Assembly: GCA_045640905.1 (NCBI GenBank)
Contig: JAZUFW010000087.1
Location: 7,835 to 71,834, forward strand
From: JAILLW01 sp045640905
GTDB lineage: Bacteria; Bacillota; Clostridia; Lachnospirales; Lachnospiraceae
Direction: 5' to 3'
Length of the DNA stretch: 64,000 nt
Shown: piece by piece, positions 25,732 to 34,753 of the stretch
How the letters are laid out: each line of letters opens with the position of its first letter
Numbering within the stretch: position 1 is the stretch's first letter
The notes under the pieces: model-generated
The model's database searches: none
What the model saw: only the letters and a program-made list of their open reading frames with translations
Told to the model about the DNA's origin: nothing
Translations under genes and position numbers: made by a program

Positions 25732-28113
25732 CTACTTAAATGTTACTACGGTTACTCCGGAATCACCCTCTCCGTACTCACCCTTTCGGAATTCTTTTAC
25801 ATACGGAGATTTCTTTAAAAATCCCGTAACCGCACTTCTTAACGCGCCCGTTCCTTTGCCGTGAACCACTCTTACAATCGAAAGATGTGCCAAATAAGCA
25901 TCATCCAAATATTTATCCAGCTTGGCCAGAGCTTCATCCACCGTAAGCCCGAGCAGATTAACCTCGCTCGAAATGCTGTAAGCTTTCGACTGCGAAACGG
26001 ATTTCGGTTTTGACGAAAGTTTTGGAGATTCAACCACTTCATTGATTCTTTCCAGATTGGAAAGCGTCGTTTTGGTACGCAGTGATCCGCACATTACAAA
26101 CAAATTGCCCTTTTGATCCGGAAGTGAATTAACGGTACCGCTTAAGCCCATTGAAACGATACGTACCGTATCTCCGACTTTGATTTCATCGGGTTTAATC
26201 TCTTTTCCTTTTCTTTTGGGTGCGTCCTTTATGACAAGCTTGTCATTTTTACGATCTATCTCTTCTCTTAAGCGCTCACGCTCACGCTCTAAATCATTGA
26301 TTGTTGTTCCGGGACCCAGTTTGTTGTAAAGTCTGATAGTTTCATCCGCCGTCTTTTTGGCTTCTTCCAGAATATCCCTTGCTTTGGCATTTGCTTCACG
26401 CAATATATTCTCACGACGTTCGTCTATTTTTTCGTTCTTGGCATGAAGGTTATCCTGCAGCTCTTTTATTTTGGCTTTGTACGAAGCGATATCTTCTTTA
26501 TCTCTTTCTATGGTAATTCTCTTTGTTTCAAGATCGGCTATCAAATCTTCAAACGACGTTTCCGAAACGCTTATCTGCTTTGTGGCATTTTCGATTATTT
26601 CGTCCGGAAGCCCCAACTTGCGCGAAATGGCAAATGCATTGGATTTGCCGGGAATACCTATTAAAAGCCTATAGGTCGGAGACAAGGTCTCAACATCAAA
26701 TTCACAACAGGCATTTTCAACTCGCTCCTTTGAAAGCGCATACACCTTCAGTTCACTGTAGTGAGTAGTGGCCATGGTTCGTATCCGACGAGAATGCAGA
26801 TGGTCCAGAATCGAAATGGCCAGGGCCGCTCCTTCCGTAGGATCGGTACCGGCACCAAGTTCATCAAACAGGCACAGAGAATCCTCATTCGCAAACTTCA
26901 ATATGGTTACTATATTCTTCATATGCGAAGAAAAAGTACTGAGACTCTGTTCAATGCTCTGTTCGTCTCCTATATCGGCAAACACCTTGGTAAACACCGA
27001 CAATTCAGATCTGTCCAAAGCAGGAATATGCAACCCTGCCTGTCCCATCAACGTCAAAAGACCCACTGTCTTTAGCGATACCGTTTTACCTCCCGTATTG
27101 GGACCGGTAATAATGAGCAAATCAAAGTCATCGCCTAAATGAATATCGATGGGAACAACTTTCTTGCCGTCAAGCAAAGGATGGCGTCCTTTCCTGATTC
27201 TGATTCTGTGTTCTGTGTTAAACACAGGTTTCGTCGCATTCATGGACAACGCCAGATTCGCCTTTGCAAAAATGAAATCAAGTTTCGTCATTACCTTCAT
27301 ATTGGTCAGAATTTCTTCCGTATGCTCTCCGCACATATCTGACAAAGTCTTTAAGATAACGGCGATTTCCTCTTTTTCCTTTATATAAAGCTCTCTTAAC
27401 TCATTATTCAAATTTACTACAGCTTCGGGTTCAATAAAAAAAGTGGATCCCGTTGATGACTGATCGTGTACCATTCCCTTTACGGCGCTTTTATATTCTG
27501 CCTTTACGGGAATACAGTATCTTCCGTCACGTTGCGTAATAATCGAATCCATGAGATACGTTTTCATGGAACCGTTTACCATCGAGTTTAGCTGCGAATG
27601 AATCTTTTCTCCTGTATGGACAATGCTTCGCCTGATATTCTTAAGTGTAACGGATGCATCGTCAGCTATTTCGTCCACGGACAAAATGCATCTTTCTATT
27701 TCCGAATATACCGGTTTTAGTGAAGTCAGCTCGTCAAAATAGGGCATTATCGAAGGATACGGTTTCTTTGTCTCATCCACGTTTTCTCCGGGATCGGAAT
27801 ATTTCTTAATTCTTTCCGTATTGTTAAGCAATCCCGCAATATTCAACAATTCTTCGATAGATAAAGAAGCCCCTATTTCCAAACTCTTTACTGCGTATGA
27901 AATGTCTTTGTTTCCTCCGAAAGAAGTGCTTCCCTTGGAAATAAGCATCCCCAGAGCATCATAGGTTTCATTCTGCGCTGTATTTATTTCGGATATGTCT
28001 GTCATGGGATCGATCTGTCGGCACAGTATTCTGCCGGGATCCGAAGTAGCCTTATCAGCCAACATATCCACAACTTTTGTAAATTCCAGTGTTTGTAATA
28101 CTTTTTTATTCAT
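25732..28113 (-). CDS. mutS2: Endonuclease MutS2
   Basis: MutS-like ATPase without a mismatch-recognition domain; in Firmicutes MutS2 acts on recombination intermediates and on collided ribosomes. 793 residues. Seen: core helices, Walker A GPNTGGKTVSLKT near residue 337, Walker B CLFDELGAGTDPTEG, a long coiled-coil stretch (about 520-620), and a C-terminal Smr nuclease domain (about 715-793) with VHGKGTGALR. The usual LDLHG-type Smr motif appears as VNLLGLTVDEA. The start codon lies six bases after a TAGAAT hexamer and lacks a ribosome site, which suggests a leaderless message. Confidence 0.95.
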   Translation of the reverse strand: MNKKVLQTLEFTKVVDMLADKATSDPGRILCRQIDPMTDISEINTAQNETYDALGMLISKGSTSFGGNKDISYAVKSLEIGASLSIEELLNIAGLLNNTERIKKYSDPGENVDETKKPYPSIMPYFDELTSLKPVYSEIERCILSVDEIADDASVTLKNIRRSIVHTGEKIHSQLNSMVNGSMKTYLMDSIITQRDGRYCIPVKAEYKSAVKGMVHDQSSTGSTFFIEPEAVVNLNNELRELYIKEKEEIAVILKTLSDMCGEHTEEILTNMKVMTKLDFIFAKANLALSMNATKPVFNTEHRIRIRKGRHPLLDGKKVVPIDIHLGDDFDLLIITGPNTGGKTVSLKTVGLLTLMGQAGLHIPALDRSELSVFTKVFADIGDEQSIEQSLSTFSSHMKNIVTILKFANEDSLCLFDELGAGTDPTEGAALAISILDHLHSRRIRTMATTHYSELKVYALSKERVENACCEFDVETLSPTYRLLIGIPGKSNAFAISRKLGLPDEIIENATKQISVSETSFEDLIADLETKRITIERDKEDIASYKAKIKELQDNLHAKNEKIDERRENILREANAKARDILEEAKKTADETIRLYNKLGPGTTINDLERERERLREEIDRKNDKLVIKDAPKRKGKEIKPDEIKVGDTVRIVSMGLSGTVNSLPDQKGNLFVMCGSLRTKTTLSNLERINEVVESPKLSSKPKSVSQSKAYSISSEVNLLGLTVDEALAKLDKYLDDAYLAHLSIVRVVHGKGTGALRSAVTGFLKKSPYVKEFRKGEYGEGDSGVTVVTFK

Positions 28114-28119
28114 AGGGCT

Positions 28120-28148
28120 ATTCTAACATATCGTAAAAACAGCAACAA
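28120..28148 (-). promoter_or_regulatory. Probable mutS2 promoter, giving a leaderless mRNA
   Basis: Minus-strand TTGTTG (28143-28148), 17-base spacer, TAGAAT (28120-28125), then six bases and the mutS2 ATG. The -35 overlaps the distal arm of the mannan-operon terminator. Confidence 0.5.
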
Positions 28149-28176
28149 GGTTATCGAAAAGCTTTCGATAACCTTG
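28146..28176 (-). terminator. Intrinsic terminator of the mannan operon
   Basis: Perfect 14-bp stem, CAAGGTTATCGAAA (28146-28159) with its complement (28163-28176), three-base loop, 23 bases after the last manA stop. It is followed on the minus strand by TTGCTGTTTTT. Confidence 0.88.
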
Positions 28177-28198
28177 TATTATCAGTTCAAATCAATGT

Positions 28199-29146
28199 TT
28201 ACTTTGCAGTTGAAACTATGATACTCATTTCACCGGAGAATGTAACTTCCTTTTCCTTATTAAGGACGATGAAATGATCTCCCTTTTTAATGTTGATGCC
28301 GTTTATTGTTCCCGCACCGTCAATCACACTCATAATATAAAAATTTTCCGTCAATTCAAAAGTATATCCTTCTTTGACATCTGTTTTATATATTGTGTAA
28401 TACTTGGTATCCGAAAGCTCAACCATTTGGTCTTTGCCTACGTCTGCGAAATTACTTATTTTTCCGGAAGGCAAATTGTCGGGAACATTGATTACGTCAA
28501 GAGCCTGACGTAAATGAAGATTTCTTTTCTTTCCCTCAAACAGTCTGTCATAATCATATACACGATATGTTACGTTGGAATTCTGTTGGGTTTCCAATAC
28601 CGAAATGCCGCCCTTAATAGCATGCAAGGTTCCGGGATTAATCTGCAGAAAGTCACCTTTTTTTACCGGTACTTTTCTGATCAGTTCCTCCCATTTTCCT
28701 TCGTTAATCTTTTGGGTAAGTTCTTCTTTTGTTTGAGCATTGTGTCCGGCAATAATATATGAGCCTTCGTCAGCATCAAGGACATACCAACACTCGGTTT
28801 TTCCGAGTGATCCGTTCTCATGTTCTATGGCGTAATCATCATCGGGATGAACCTGTATACTCAAATCATCCCTTGCGTCAATAATTTTTACCAACAAAGG
28901 AAACTGTTCGCCACACTCTTTTGAGGAAAACAGTTCCGGATTCATATCATAAAGCTCGGAAAGATGAATTCCGTTATACTCAGGGTTTTTAACCGCACAG
29001 TCGCCGTCGCAATGGGCGCTGATAGCCCAACATTCACCGATATCATCGCCTTCAACGGAGTAGTTCCATTCAGTTTTCAATTTTACTCCACCCCAGATTC
29101 TGTGTCTGAAGGTAGGTTCCAAAAAAATAATATTATTCATGTTCAT
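28199..29146 (-). CDS. manA: Mannose-6-phosphate isomerase, copy 1 (distal)
   Basis: Type I phosphomannose isomerase, interconverting mannose-6-phosphate and fructose-6-phosphate in the cytosol. About 315 residues, the short Firmicutes form. Zinc ligands are seen in IQVHPDDDYA (Gln, His), KTECWYVLDA (Glu) and GTLHAI (His). A longer reading starts at a TTG (29173), but I prefer the ATG at 29146. Just upstream is the extended -10 TGTTATAAT, ending six bases before the ATG, so part of the expression may be from a leaderless internal promoter. It is the last gene of the mannan operon and a paralogue of the gene directly before it. Confidence 0.92.
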   Translation of the reverse strand: MNMNNIIFLEPTFRHRIWGGVKLKTEWNYSVEGDDIGECWAISAHCDGDCAVKNPEYNGIHLSELYDMNPELFSSKECGEQFPLLVKIIDARDDLSIQVHPDDDYAIEHENGSLGKTECWYVLDADEGSYIIAGHNAQTKEELTQKINEGKWEELIRKVPVKKGDFLQINPGTLHAIKGGISVLETQQNSNVTYRVYDYDRLFEGKKRNLHLRQALDVINVPDNLPSGKISNFADVGKDQMVELSDTKYYTIYKTDVKEGYTFELTENFYIMSVIDGAGTINGINIKKGDHFIVLNKEKEVTFSGEMSIIVSTAK

Positions 29147-29152
29147 CCGCTT

Positions 29153-29161
29153 ATTATAACA
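29153..29161 (-). promoter_or_regulatory. Possible internal extended -10 element before manA copy 1
   Basis: Minus strand TGTTATAAT, a perfect extended -10, inside the 56-base gap between the two manA genes. No good -35 at normal spacing (TTGTAC lies 19 bases away). A transcript would begin at about the ATG. Confidence 0.35.
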
Positions 29162-29202
29162 GATACGGGACAAAATGGTACAATATTATTCATTCTCTTT
29201 GT

Positions 29203-30165
29203 TTATACCGTCGAGGCCACAACTTCCATTGCTCCGCAGAGTGTGAATTCATCGACTCCGGCAGTGACTATGAAGTTATCTCCCTTTTCAATATAAGTTC
29301 CGTTAACGGTTCCGGCTCCTTCCACAACGCTCATCAGCATAAAGGGCTTCGTCATTTTCACGGTAATCGAATCGGATACTAAGAACTTATATATCGTGTA
29401 ATACTTGCAGGAAAACATCTCATACATCGTATTTAACTTCGCATCCGATGTATCAAGAACCAATCCTCCGGCGAGTTTCTTCTTATTGTAATCATATTCG
29501 GGATTCGTCAGAATATCCGTAACTTCCACCGCTTTATCCAAGTGGAGCTCACGTTTTTTTCCGTCAGTAACTCGATCATAATCATATACACGATAAGTAA
29601 TGTCGGAATTCTGCTGTGTCTCCAAAATCATAAGGCCACCCTTGATTGCATGGAGCGTACCGGGATTAATCTGCACAAAATCACCCTTTTTCACAGGTAC
29701 CTCATGGAGCAAATCCTTCCACTGGCCTTTATCGATCATCGAAATCATCTGCTCCTTATTCTGAGCATTATGCCCGATTACCAGAGAAGAACCTTTCGGA
29801 GCATCAAGTACATACCAACATTCTGTCTTTCCGAAGGAACCTTTTTCGTTCTTCATTGCGTACTCGTCATTCGGGTGTACCTGAATGCTTAAGTCTTCCT
29901 TCGCATCAATGATTTTCACCATCAACGGGAATCTGTCACCTGCCACATTTCCGAACAGGTCTCTGTGTTCATCCCACAATTCACCGAGCATCATACCCTT
30001 ATATTCACCGAGTCTGACTGTGGACGATCCGTTCGGATGACCCGCAATAGCCCAACATTCACCTGTATTTTCACTCGGAATTTCATATCCGAACTTCGTA
30101 TTTAACTTTTTTCCGCCCCATATTCTTTCTTTGAAATCGGGCGACAAAAATATAATGTCTTCCAT
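29203..30165 (-). CDS. manA: Mannose-6-phosphate isomerase, copy 2 (proximal)
   Basis: Same family and reaction as the next gene downstream. About 320 residues from the ATG at 30165 (a GTG nine bases earlier is possible; AGGAAAG lies upstream of both). Zinc-site motifs: IQVHPNDEYAM, KTECWYVLDA and GTLHAI. It shares long stretches with its neighbour (RIWGG, GECWAI, VPVKKGDF, LETQQNS, TYRVYDYDR) but differs in the C-terminal third, where it has an insert of about ten residues. Its job in the locus is to feed mannose-6-phosphate, formed from mannose-1-phosphate by a mutase encoded elsewhere, into glycolysis. Confidence 0.93.
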   Translation of the reverse strand: MEDIIFLSPDFKERIWGGKKLNTKFGYEIPSENTGECWAIAGHPNGSSTVRLGEYKGMMLGELWDEHRDLFGNVAGDRFPLMVKIIDAKEDLSIQVHPNDEYAMKNEKGSFGKTECWYVLDAPKGSSLVIGHNAQNKEQMISMIDKGQWKDLLHEVPVKKGDFVQINPGTLHAIKGGLMILETQQNSDITYRVYDYDRVTDGKKRELHLDKAVEVTDILTNPEYDYNKKKLAGGLVLDTSDAKLNTMYEMFSCKYYTIYKFLVSDSITVKMTKPFMLMSVVEGAGTVNGTYIEKGDNFIVTAGVDEFTLCGAMEVVASTV

Positions 30166-30200
30166 TATTACCACATCTTTCCTGCACGCAGTGTTTTTTT

Positions 30201-31355
30201 CTAACCCGCAATCACGCTGACAAGATAGAACGGAGAAACATCTGTACCACTTTCTTCCTTATCGGTAATATCTTTTGAAGGTATGTCTTCTATTGTTATT
30301 TTGACCCTGTGCTCACCCGGTACCAGATTTTCTGCGATGGTTTCGATATAGAGGCAATCTCCCCAGTCTTCATCGAAATTGGCATCGAGAATAATCTTGT
30401 TTTCTTCATCGTAATCAACCACAGCCGATGCAATAAGCGCGGGTCTGTTGACAGTCTTCTTATACTGAATGGCCAGATTCTTACAATTAACTGTGAAATC
30501 TATGCTGTCTCCGACCTTATTTCCTATAAAGCCGTCGGAAAAGATATCAAGAAACTCCTTCTTTTCACGTTCGTCTTTCTTAAAGCCTTCGAGAATCACG
30601 CAGTAATCGTTCATATTGCAGCCATTGATTCTGATCGTACTTTCGAATCCATTTTGGGTAAGAGCCGGCATGAGTGAAATATTTTCTCTTTCATGCACTT
30701 CTTCTGATGTGCCTACACATACACTTTCATATACCTTTTCAAGCGTATCGATAATCACTTTCGCGATAAGCTCATGGCCTGCATCATTCGGATGCAGCAT
30801 ATCGGGACTCAAATCCGAAGGTTTAAACTCACCTTTGGATATTGCATCAAATACTGTTGCTCTCATACTTACCATGGGAAGGTCATAATGACGGGCTACT
30901 TCGAGGTGAACTCTCTCCGCACTCCGACCTGTATCAAACCAGGCATTATTCATAAGAAGAAGTGCAGGTGAAGGGTCGGCTTTAAGAATTCGTCTTATAA
31001 GTCCTTCATATGTTTCTTTAAAGAATTCGTCATCTTCATCGTTAACGGCGAACTCCGTAAGAAGAAAATCAGGTTTCTTCGAAAGCACATGTTCTTCGAC
31101 TCTTGCTACACCAAATTGCGAAGTTGTCCCACCTATTCCGGCATTGAAAAAGGATACCTTTGCCATCGGAAACTTCTCGCACCACCAACGATACACTCGG
31201 TAGGCGTAGCACAATTCGGGAGTAGAGGAAAGCGAACCCTGAGTGATAGAGCCTCCTAAGAACACTGTTAGAATGTCTTCTCCGTTCAAGGCTCTTTTCA
31301 TAACGCTTGATATTTTATTAAGATTCCCTCTGTTAATTAAGCCGTCAAAATTCAT
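30201..31355 (-). CDS. SGNH-type carbohydrate esterase, CE17-like
   Basis: 384-residue cytosolic protein without signal peptide. The N-terminal two-thirds is an SGNH hydrolase: block I FLGGSITQG with Ser36, block II NAGIGGT, block III FAVND with Asn105, block V DMLHPND with Asp185 and His188. The last 170 residues form a predicted beta-rich domain. This order (SGNH first, beta domain second) and the place between GH130 and manA genes resemble the CE17 acetylesterase of the Roseburia intestinalis mannan locus, which removes acetyl groups from manno-oligosaccharides; CE2 enzymes have the opposite order. Substrate is inferred from context. AAGGATAGAAC precedes the ATG. Confidence 0.8.
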   Translation of the reverse strand: MNFDGLINRGNLNKISSVMKRALNGEDILTVFLGGSITQGSLSSTPELCYAYRVYRWWCEKFPMAKVSFFNAGIGGTTSQFGVARVEEHVLSKKPDFLLTEFAVNDEDDEFFKETYEGLIRRILKADPSPALLLMNNAWFDTGRSAERVHLEVARHYDLPMVSMRATVFDAISKGEFKPSDLSPDMLHPNDAGHELIAKVIIDTLEKVYESVCVGTSEEVHERENISLMPALTQNGFESTIRINGCNMNDYCVILEGFKKDEREKKEFLDIFSDGFIGNKVGDSIDFTVNCKNLAIQYKKTVNRPALIASAVVDYDEENKIILDANFDEDWGDCLYIETIAENLVPGEHRVKITIEDIPSKDITDKEESGTDVSPFYLVSVIAG

Positions 31356-31372
31356 GTTCTATCCTTATATTG

Positions 31373-32395
31373 TTATCTGATTCCGAGCTCTGTATCCGCT
31401 TCGGTTACCACCGAATGGCTTTTAATGTAATCGACTATCTCATCGAAATAGCAGAACGCCAATCCGACATAGCTGTCAGCGCAACCGTAATAAATTGCAA
31501 TCTTTCCCGATTCGGGATCATGAATCGTTGCGCAAGGGAAGCATACATTAGGAACGAAGCCACGCTCCTCGTACCATTCTTCCGGTGTCAAAAGGAAAGT
31601 TTCGCATCGATACTTAACTATTGAAGGATTCTCGAGGTCTAAGATTGCGCCACCGATTGAATATACAAAGCCGTTGCAGGTACCAGAAACACCGTGATAG
31701 AAAAGAAGCCATCCTTCCGAAGTTTCAATCGGTGCAGCACCGCCTCCGATTTTCACTGATTCCCACCATTCGGAGCCTTTGCCCATCACATGGCGATGCT
31801 TACCCCAATAAACCATATCGGGACTCTCCGAGAGGAAAATATCTCCGAAAGGTGTGTGTCCCGAATCCGAAGGGCGCGAAAGAAGCATAAAGTTTCCGTT
31901 AATCTTTCGGGGGAACAATACAGCATTTCTGTTATAAGGAATGAACGGATTCTCAAGACGTGTGAAGGTCTTAAAATCTGTTGTCTTAGCCATACCGATT
32001 GAGGCGCCGTAAAAATCCTGACACCAGATTAAGTAGTATGTGTCCTCAACCTTAACAAGTCTTGGATCATACGCATATTTGGGCATGAAAGACTTACCGT
32101 TTTCATCTACGAAAGGTATCTTTTCAGAATCGAATTCCCAATGAATGGCGTCCTTGGATCTTCCGAGATAAATATAAGGGATTCCGTTGGTCTGCTCTCC
32201 TCTGAACACGCCGATGAAAGCTCCTTCATAAGGTATAACCGCGCTGTTAAAGATTCGTGCTACACCTTCCACAGGGTTTCTTCCGATAATCGGGTTTTCA
32301 TTGTATCTCCACACGGGTGCTCCCTTGATATCGGCGGGTTTATCCTGCCAGGGAACATTGGGCACCTTAGGTGCTATCATTTTTACATTGCTCAT
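31373..32395 (-). CDS. GH130 beta-1,4-mannooligosaccharide phosphorylase (GH130_2-like)
   Basis: 340-residue five-bladed propeller enzyme expected to phosphorolyse the non-reducing end of beta-1,4-manno-oligosaccharides, giving alpha-mannose-1-phosphate. Family signs: NPIIGRNPVEGVARIFNSA, the catalytic Asp110 in YAYDPRL, IKIGGGAAPIE-type phosphate-binding text, FYHGVSG and IYYGCADSY. The length and N-terminus fit the GH130_2 branch. The ATG overlaps the stop of the other GH130 gene (TAATG), with AAAGGAG inside that gene. No signal peptide, so it acts in the cytosol on imported sugars. Confidence 0.9.
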   Translation of the reverse strand: MSNVKMIAPKVPNVPWQDKPADIKGAPVWRYNENPIIGRNPVEGVARIFNSAVIPYEGAFIGVFRGEQTNGIPYIYLGRSKDAIHWEFDSEKIPFVDENGKSFMPKYAYDPRLVKVEDTYYLIWCQDFYGASIGMAKTTDFKTFTRLENPFIPYNRNAVLFPRKINGNFMLLSRPSDSGHTPFGDIFLSESPDMVYWGKHRHVMGKGSEWWESVKIGGGAAPIETSEGWLLFYHGVSGTCNGFVYSIGGAILDLENPSIVKYRCETFLLTPEEWYEERGFVPNVCFPCATIHDPESGKIAIYYGCADSYVGLAFCYFDEIVDYIKSHSVVTEADTELGIR

Positions 32396-33570
32396 TATTC
32401 ATTCTCCTTTAGGTAGTTTAAGTTGTCGGTTATCAATTTATATCGTTGTTCTACACATTTGACGGATCTTTGAGGATCCTCGGGTGTATTGAACACATAG
32501 TCGATCAATCGATCTATCGTTGTGGTCGCAACGTGCATACGGGTGTCCGACGAAGCATAGTAAAGATATACCTGACCATTGTCCTTCGCGATTGCTCCGT
32601 TTGTAAAAACCACATTCGAAACATCACCAACTCTTTCATCACCGCGAGGCCCGATTAAAAGTCCCGAAGGTTCAGCAATAACTTTTGAAGGATCATTCAA
32701 ATCCGTGGCAAACGCATATATGACATACCTCAATCCCGCAGCCGTATTACGTACGCCGTGTGCTATGTGAATCCATCCCTTTTCGGTCTTGATAGGTGTT
32801 GCGCCGGCACCGTTCTTCGCTTCCGTAATAGTGTGATATTTGCGCAAAGATGTCATTTTTTCTTCATCTATTACTGCATGAGTAATATCGTCACACAATC
32901 CGAAGCCGATTCCGCCGCCGGAGCCCGTTTCAATGAAATCATCCATTGGGCGTGTATAAAAAGCATATTTTCCATCAACAAATTCAGGATGCAGACATAC
33001 GTTTCTTTGCTGAGGTGAATTTAAGGTTACAAGATTGGGAAGTCGTTCCCAAGTCTTCAGGTCCTTGGTTCTAACAATGCCTGCTGCCGCAACAGCTGCC
33101 GACAGGTCGTTAACACTTGTGTCTTTGCTCTCCGAGCAAAACACTCCGTAAATATATCCATCCTCATGCTTGGTAAGTCGCATGTCGTATACGTTGGTTT
33201 CCTCAGGGCATACGTCATCCAAGAGAATCGGATAATCCCAAAACTCAAAATGATCAATTCCATTCGGAGACTCAGCAACCGCAAAGAAAGACTTTCTGTC
33301 ATCGCCCTCAACACGGGCTACGAGGTAATACTTGCCGTCCATCTCTATTGCTCCGGAATTAAGAACCGCGTTGATTCCCAGACGTTTCATGAAATAGGGA
33401 TTGGTCTTTTCATCGAGATCGTACTGCCATATCAAAGGTGCATGTTCGCGAGTCAGTACCGGGTTGACGTATCTTTCATAAATCCCGTTGTAAAAACTTT
33501 CATCCACTTTGTTTGGCTTTTTTATCAGTTCTTCGTATTTTTTCTGTTCTTCATAATATTTGGGATGCAT
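32395..33570 (-). CDS. GH130 4-O-beta-D-mannosyl-D-glucose phosphorylase (GH130_1-like)
   Basis: 391-residue GH130 enzyme expected to cleave Man-beta-1,4-Glc with phosphate to mannose-1-phosphate and glucose. Seen: N-terminal helical extension (1-35), GINAVLNSGAIEMDGKYYLVAR, the catalytic Asp129 in NVYDMRLT, GSGGGIGFGL, GAGATPIKTEKGWIHIAHGV and VYLYYASSDTR. The length and these motifs match the mannosylglucose branch, and the gene directly follows the epimerase that would make its substrate. It starts one base after the epimerase stop with GGAG upstream. Confidence 0.92.
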   Translation of the reverse strand: MHPKYYEEQKKYEELIKKPNKVDESFYNGIYERYVNPVLTREHAPLIWQYDLDEKTNPYFMKRLGINAVLNSGAIEMDGKYYLVARVEGDDRKSFFAVAESPNGIDHFEFWDYPILLDDVCPEETNVYDMRLTKHEDGYIYGVFCSESKDTSVNDLSAAVAAAGIVRTKDLKTWERLPNLVTLNSPQQRNVCLHPEFVDGKYAFYTRPMDDFIETGSGGGIGFGLCDDITHAVIDEEKMTSLRKYHTITEAKNGAGATPIKTEKGWIHIAHGVRNTAAGLRYVIYAFATDLNDPSKVIAEPSGLLIGPRGDERVGDVSNVVFTNGAIAKDNGQVYLYYASSDTRMHVATTTIDRLIDYVFNTPEDPQRSVKCVEQRYKLITDNLNYLKENE

Positions 33571-33571
33571 A

Positions 33572-34738
33572 CTAAATCACTCCTCTTTTTATTATTTCAA
33601 AACACATTCTTCCGTTATGATACGGGCATTTCCAAGGCTCCAGAATCGGTTTGTCCTCAAATGGAATTCCTTCTTTTGAAACCTCCTGATACCACTCGGA
33701 TTCTGCTCGTTTGTCAACGATATATTCCTTTACAAACTGCCATATGCTTTCGGCAGCTTTAAGATACTCTGTCTTTGAGGAATCTTTCATGTAACCGTTA
33801 ACAAATCCTACTATTGCTTCAGCCTGAACCCACCATACGCGATGCTCATTTATGACACCTCTGTCACATTCGTAGGCCGACGAGTGTCCGTCAAAAGCCG
33901 TTTCGTATATCTTCTTTGTCAGTGCTTTAGTAATTGGACTAATCAGCTTTTCGTATTTGTTTTCACATATTATTTCCACGGTTCTGTCAAGAAGCCAGGC
34001 CGTCTCAATGTCATGTCCGAAAGAGTGTAAATCCAAAATACTGTTATATTCGGAATCAAAGAAAACTTCCTGTCGCTCAAGGACCGGATTGTATATCTTA
34101 GCTGCAAACAGATCCAATATTCGGCAGAGTTTTTCTTTTACATTTTGTTCTTTTGAAACGCGATATAATTCGGTATATGCTTCAAGAACATGGAGCAACG
34201 TATTCATTGTTTTGTCCGCCATTACTCCGTTTTCGGACAGTTTGTCATTTTCGATGGCATTAAAGTTTGCATCAAACGCTTCAAGGTATCCGAACTCATC
34301 CGTACATTTTTCTTCTATTGTTTGATAAATCGAAAATGCCGTGTTCAGCGCTTCGGCATCGCCCGAGGCTTCATAATATGAAGACAGCGCGTATATCGCA
34401 AAAGCCTGATTATACGTATGCTTTATCGATTCGGAAACAGTCCCGTCATATTTCATTGACCAGAATATTCCGCCGTTTTCTTTATCGAGACATCTGTCCT
34501 TCAGAAACCTATAGGCGTGTGTCGCCTCATCGAGGTACTCTCTATTTTTCAAAAGTGTATAGGCATTTGAGAAGAACCAAAGTATTCTGCTGTTTAGAAT
34601 GCAGCCCTTATCGGCGTTTTTGTTAAGAATCAGATCCGTTCCCATGAATCCGAAATATCCGCCAAACTTCTCGTCCTTTAGATTTCTCCAAAACGGAATA
34701 ATGTTAGTCAGAAGTTCTTTTTCGATCTCTTCAATCAT
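33572..34738 (-). CDS. AGE-family cellobiose/mannobiose 2-epimerase
   Basis: About 388-residue (alpha/alpha)6-barrel enzyme of the N-acylglucosamine/cellobiose 2-epimerase family. Expected role: convert the reducing-end mannose of mannobiose to glucose, making Man-beta-1,4-Glc for the next gene. Conserved His-bearing segments: ESIKHTYNQAFAIYALS, LHSFGHDIETAWLL, and NEHRVWWVQAEAIVGF, plus the C-terminal KCPYHNGRMCFE. I prefer the ATG at 34738 to the GTG at 34753, because GAGGGATG would serve it as a ribosome site. It follows the permease gene directly. Confidence 0.9.
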   Translation of the reverse strand: MIEEIEKELLTNIIPFWRNLKDEKFGGYFGFMGTDLILNKNADKGCILNSRILWFFSNAYTLLKNREYLDEATHAYRFLKDRCLDKENGGIFWSMKYDGTVSESIKHTYNQAFAIYALSSYYEASGDAEALNTAFSIYQTIEEKCTDEFGYLEAFDANFNAIENDKLSENGVMADKTMNTLLHVLEAYTELYRVSKEQNVKEKLCRILDLFAAKIYNPVLERQEVFFDSEYNSILDLHSFGHDIETAWLLDRTVEIICENKYEKLISPITKALTKKIYETAFDGHSSAYECDRGVINEHRVWWVQAEAIVGFVNGYMKDSSKTEYLKAAESIWQFVKEYIVDKRAESEWYQEVSKEGIPFEDKPILEPWKCPYHNGRMCFEIIKRGVI

Positions 34739-34753
34739 TGTTTCATCCCTCAC

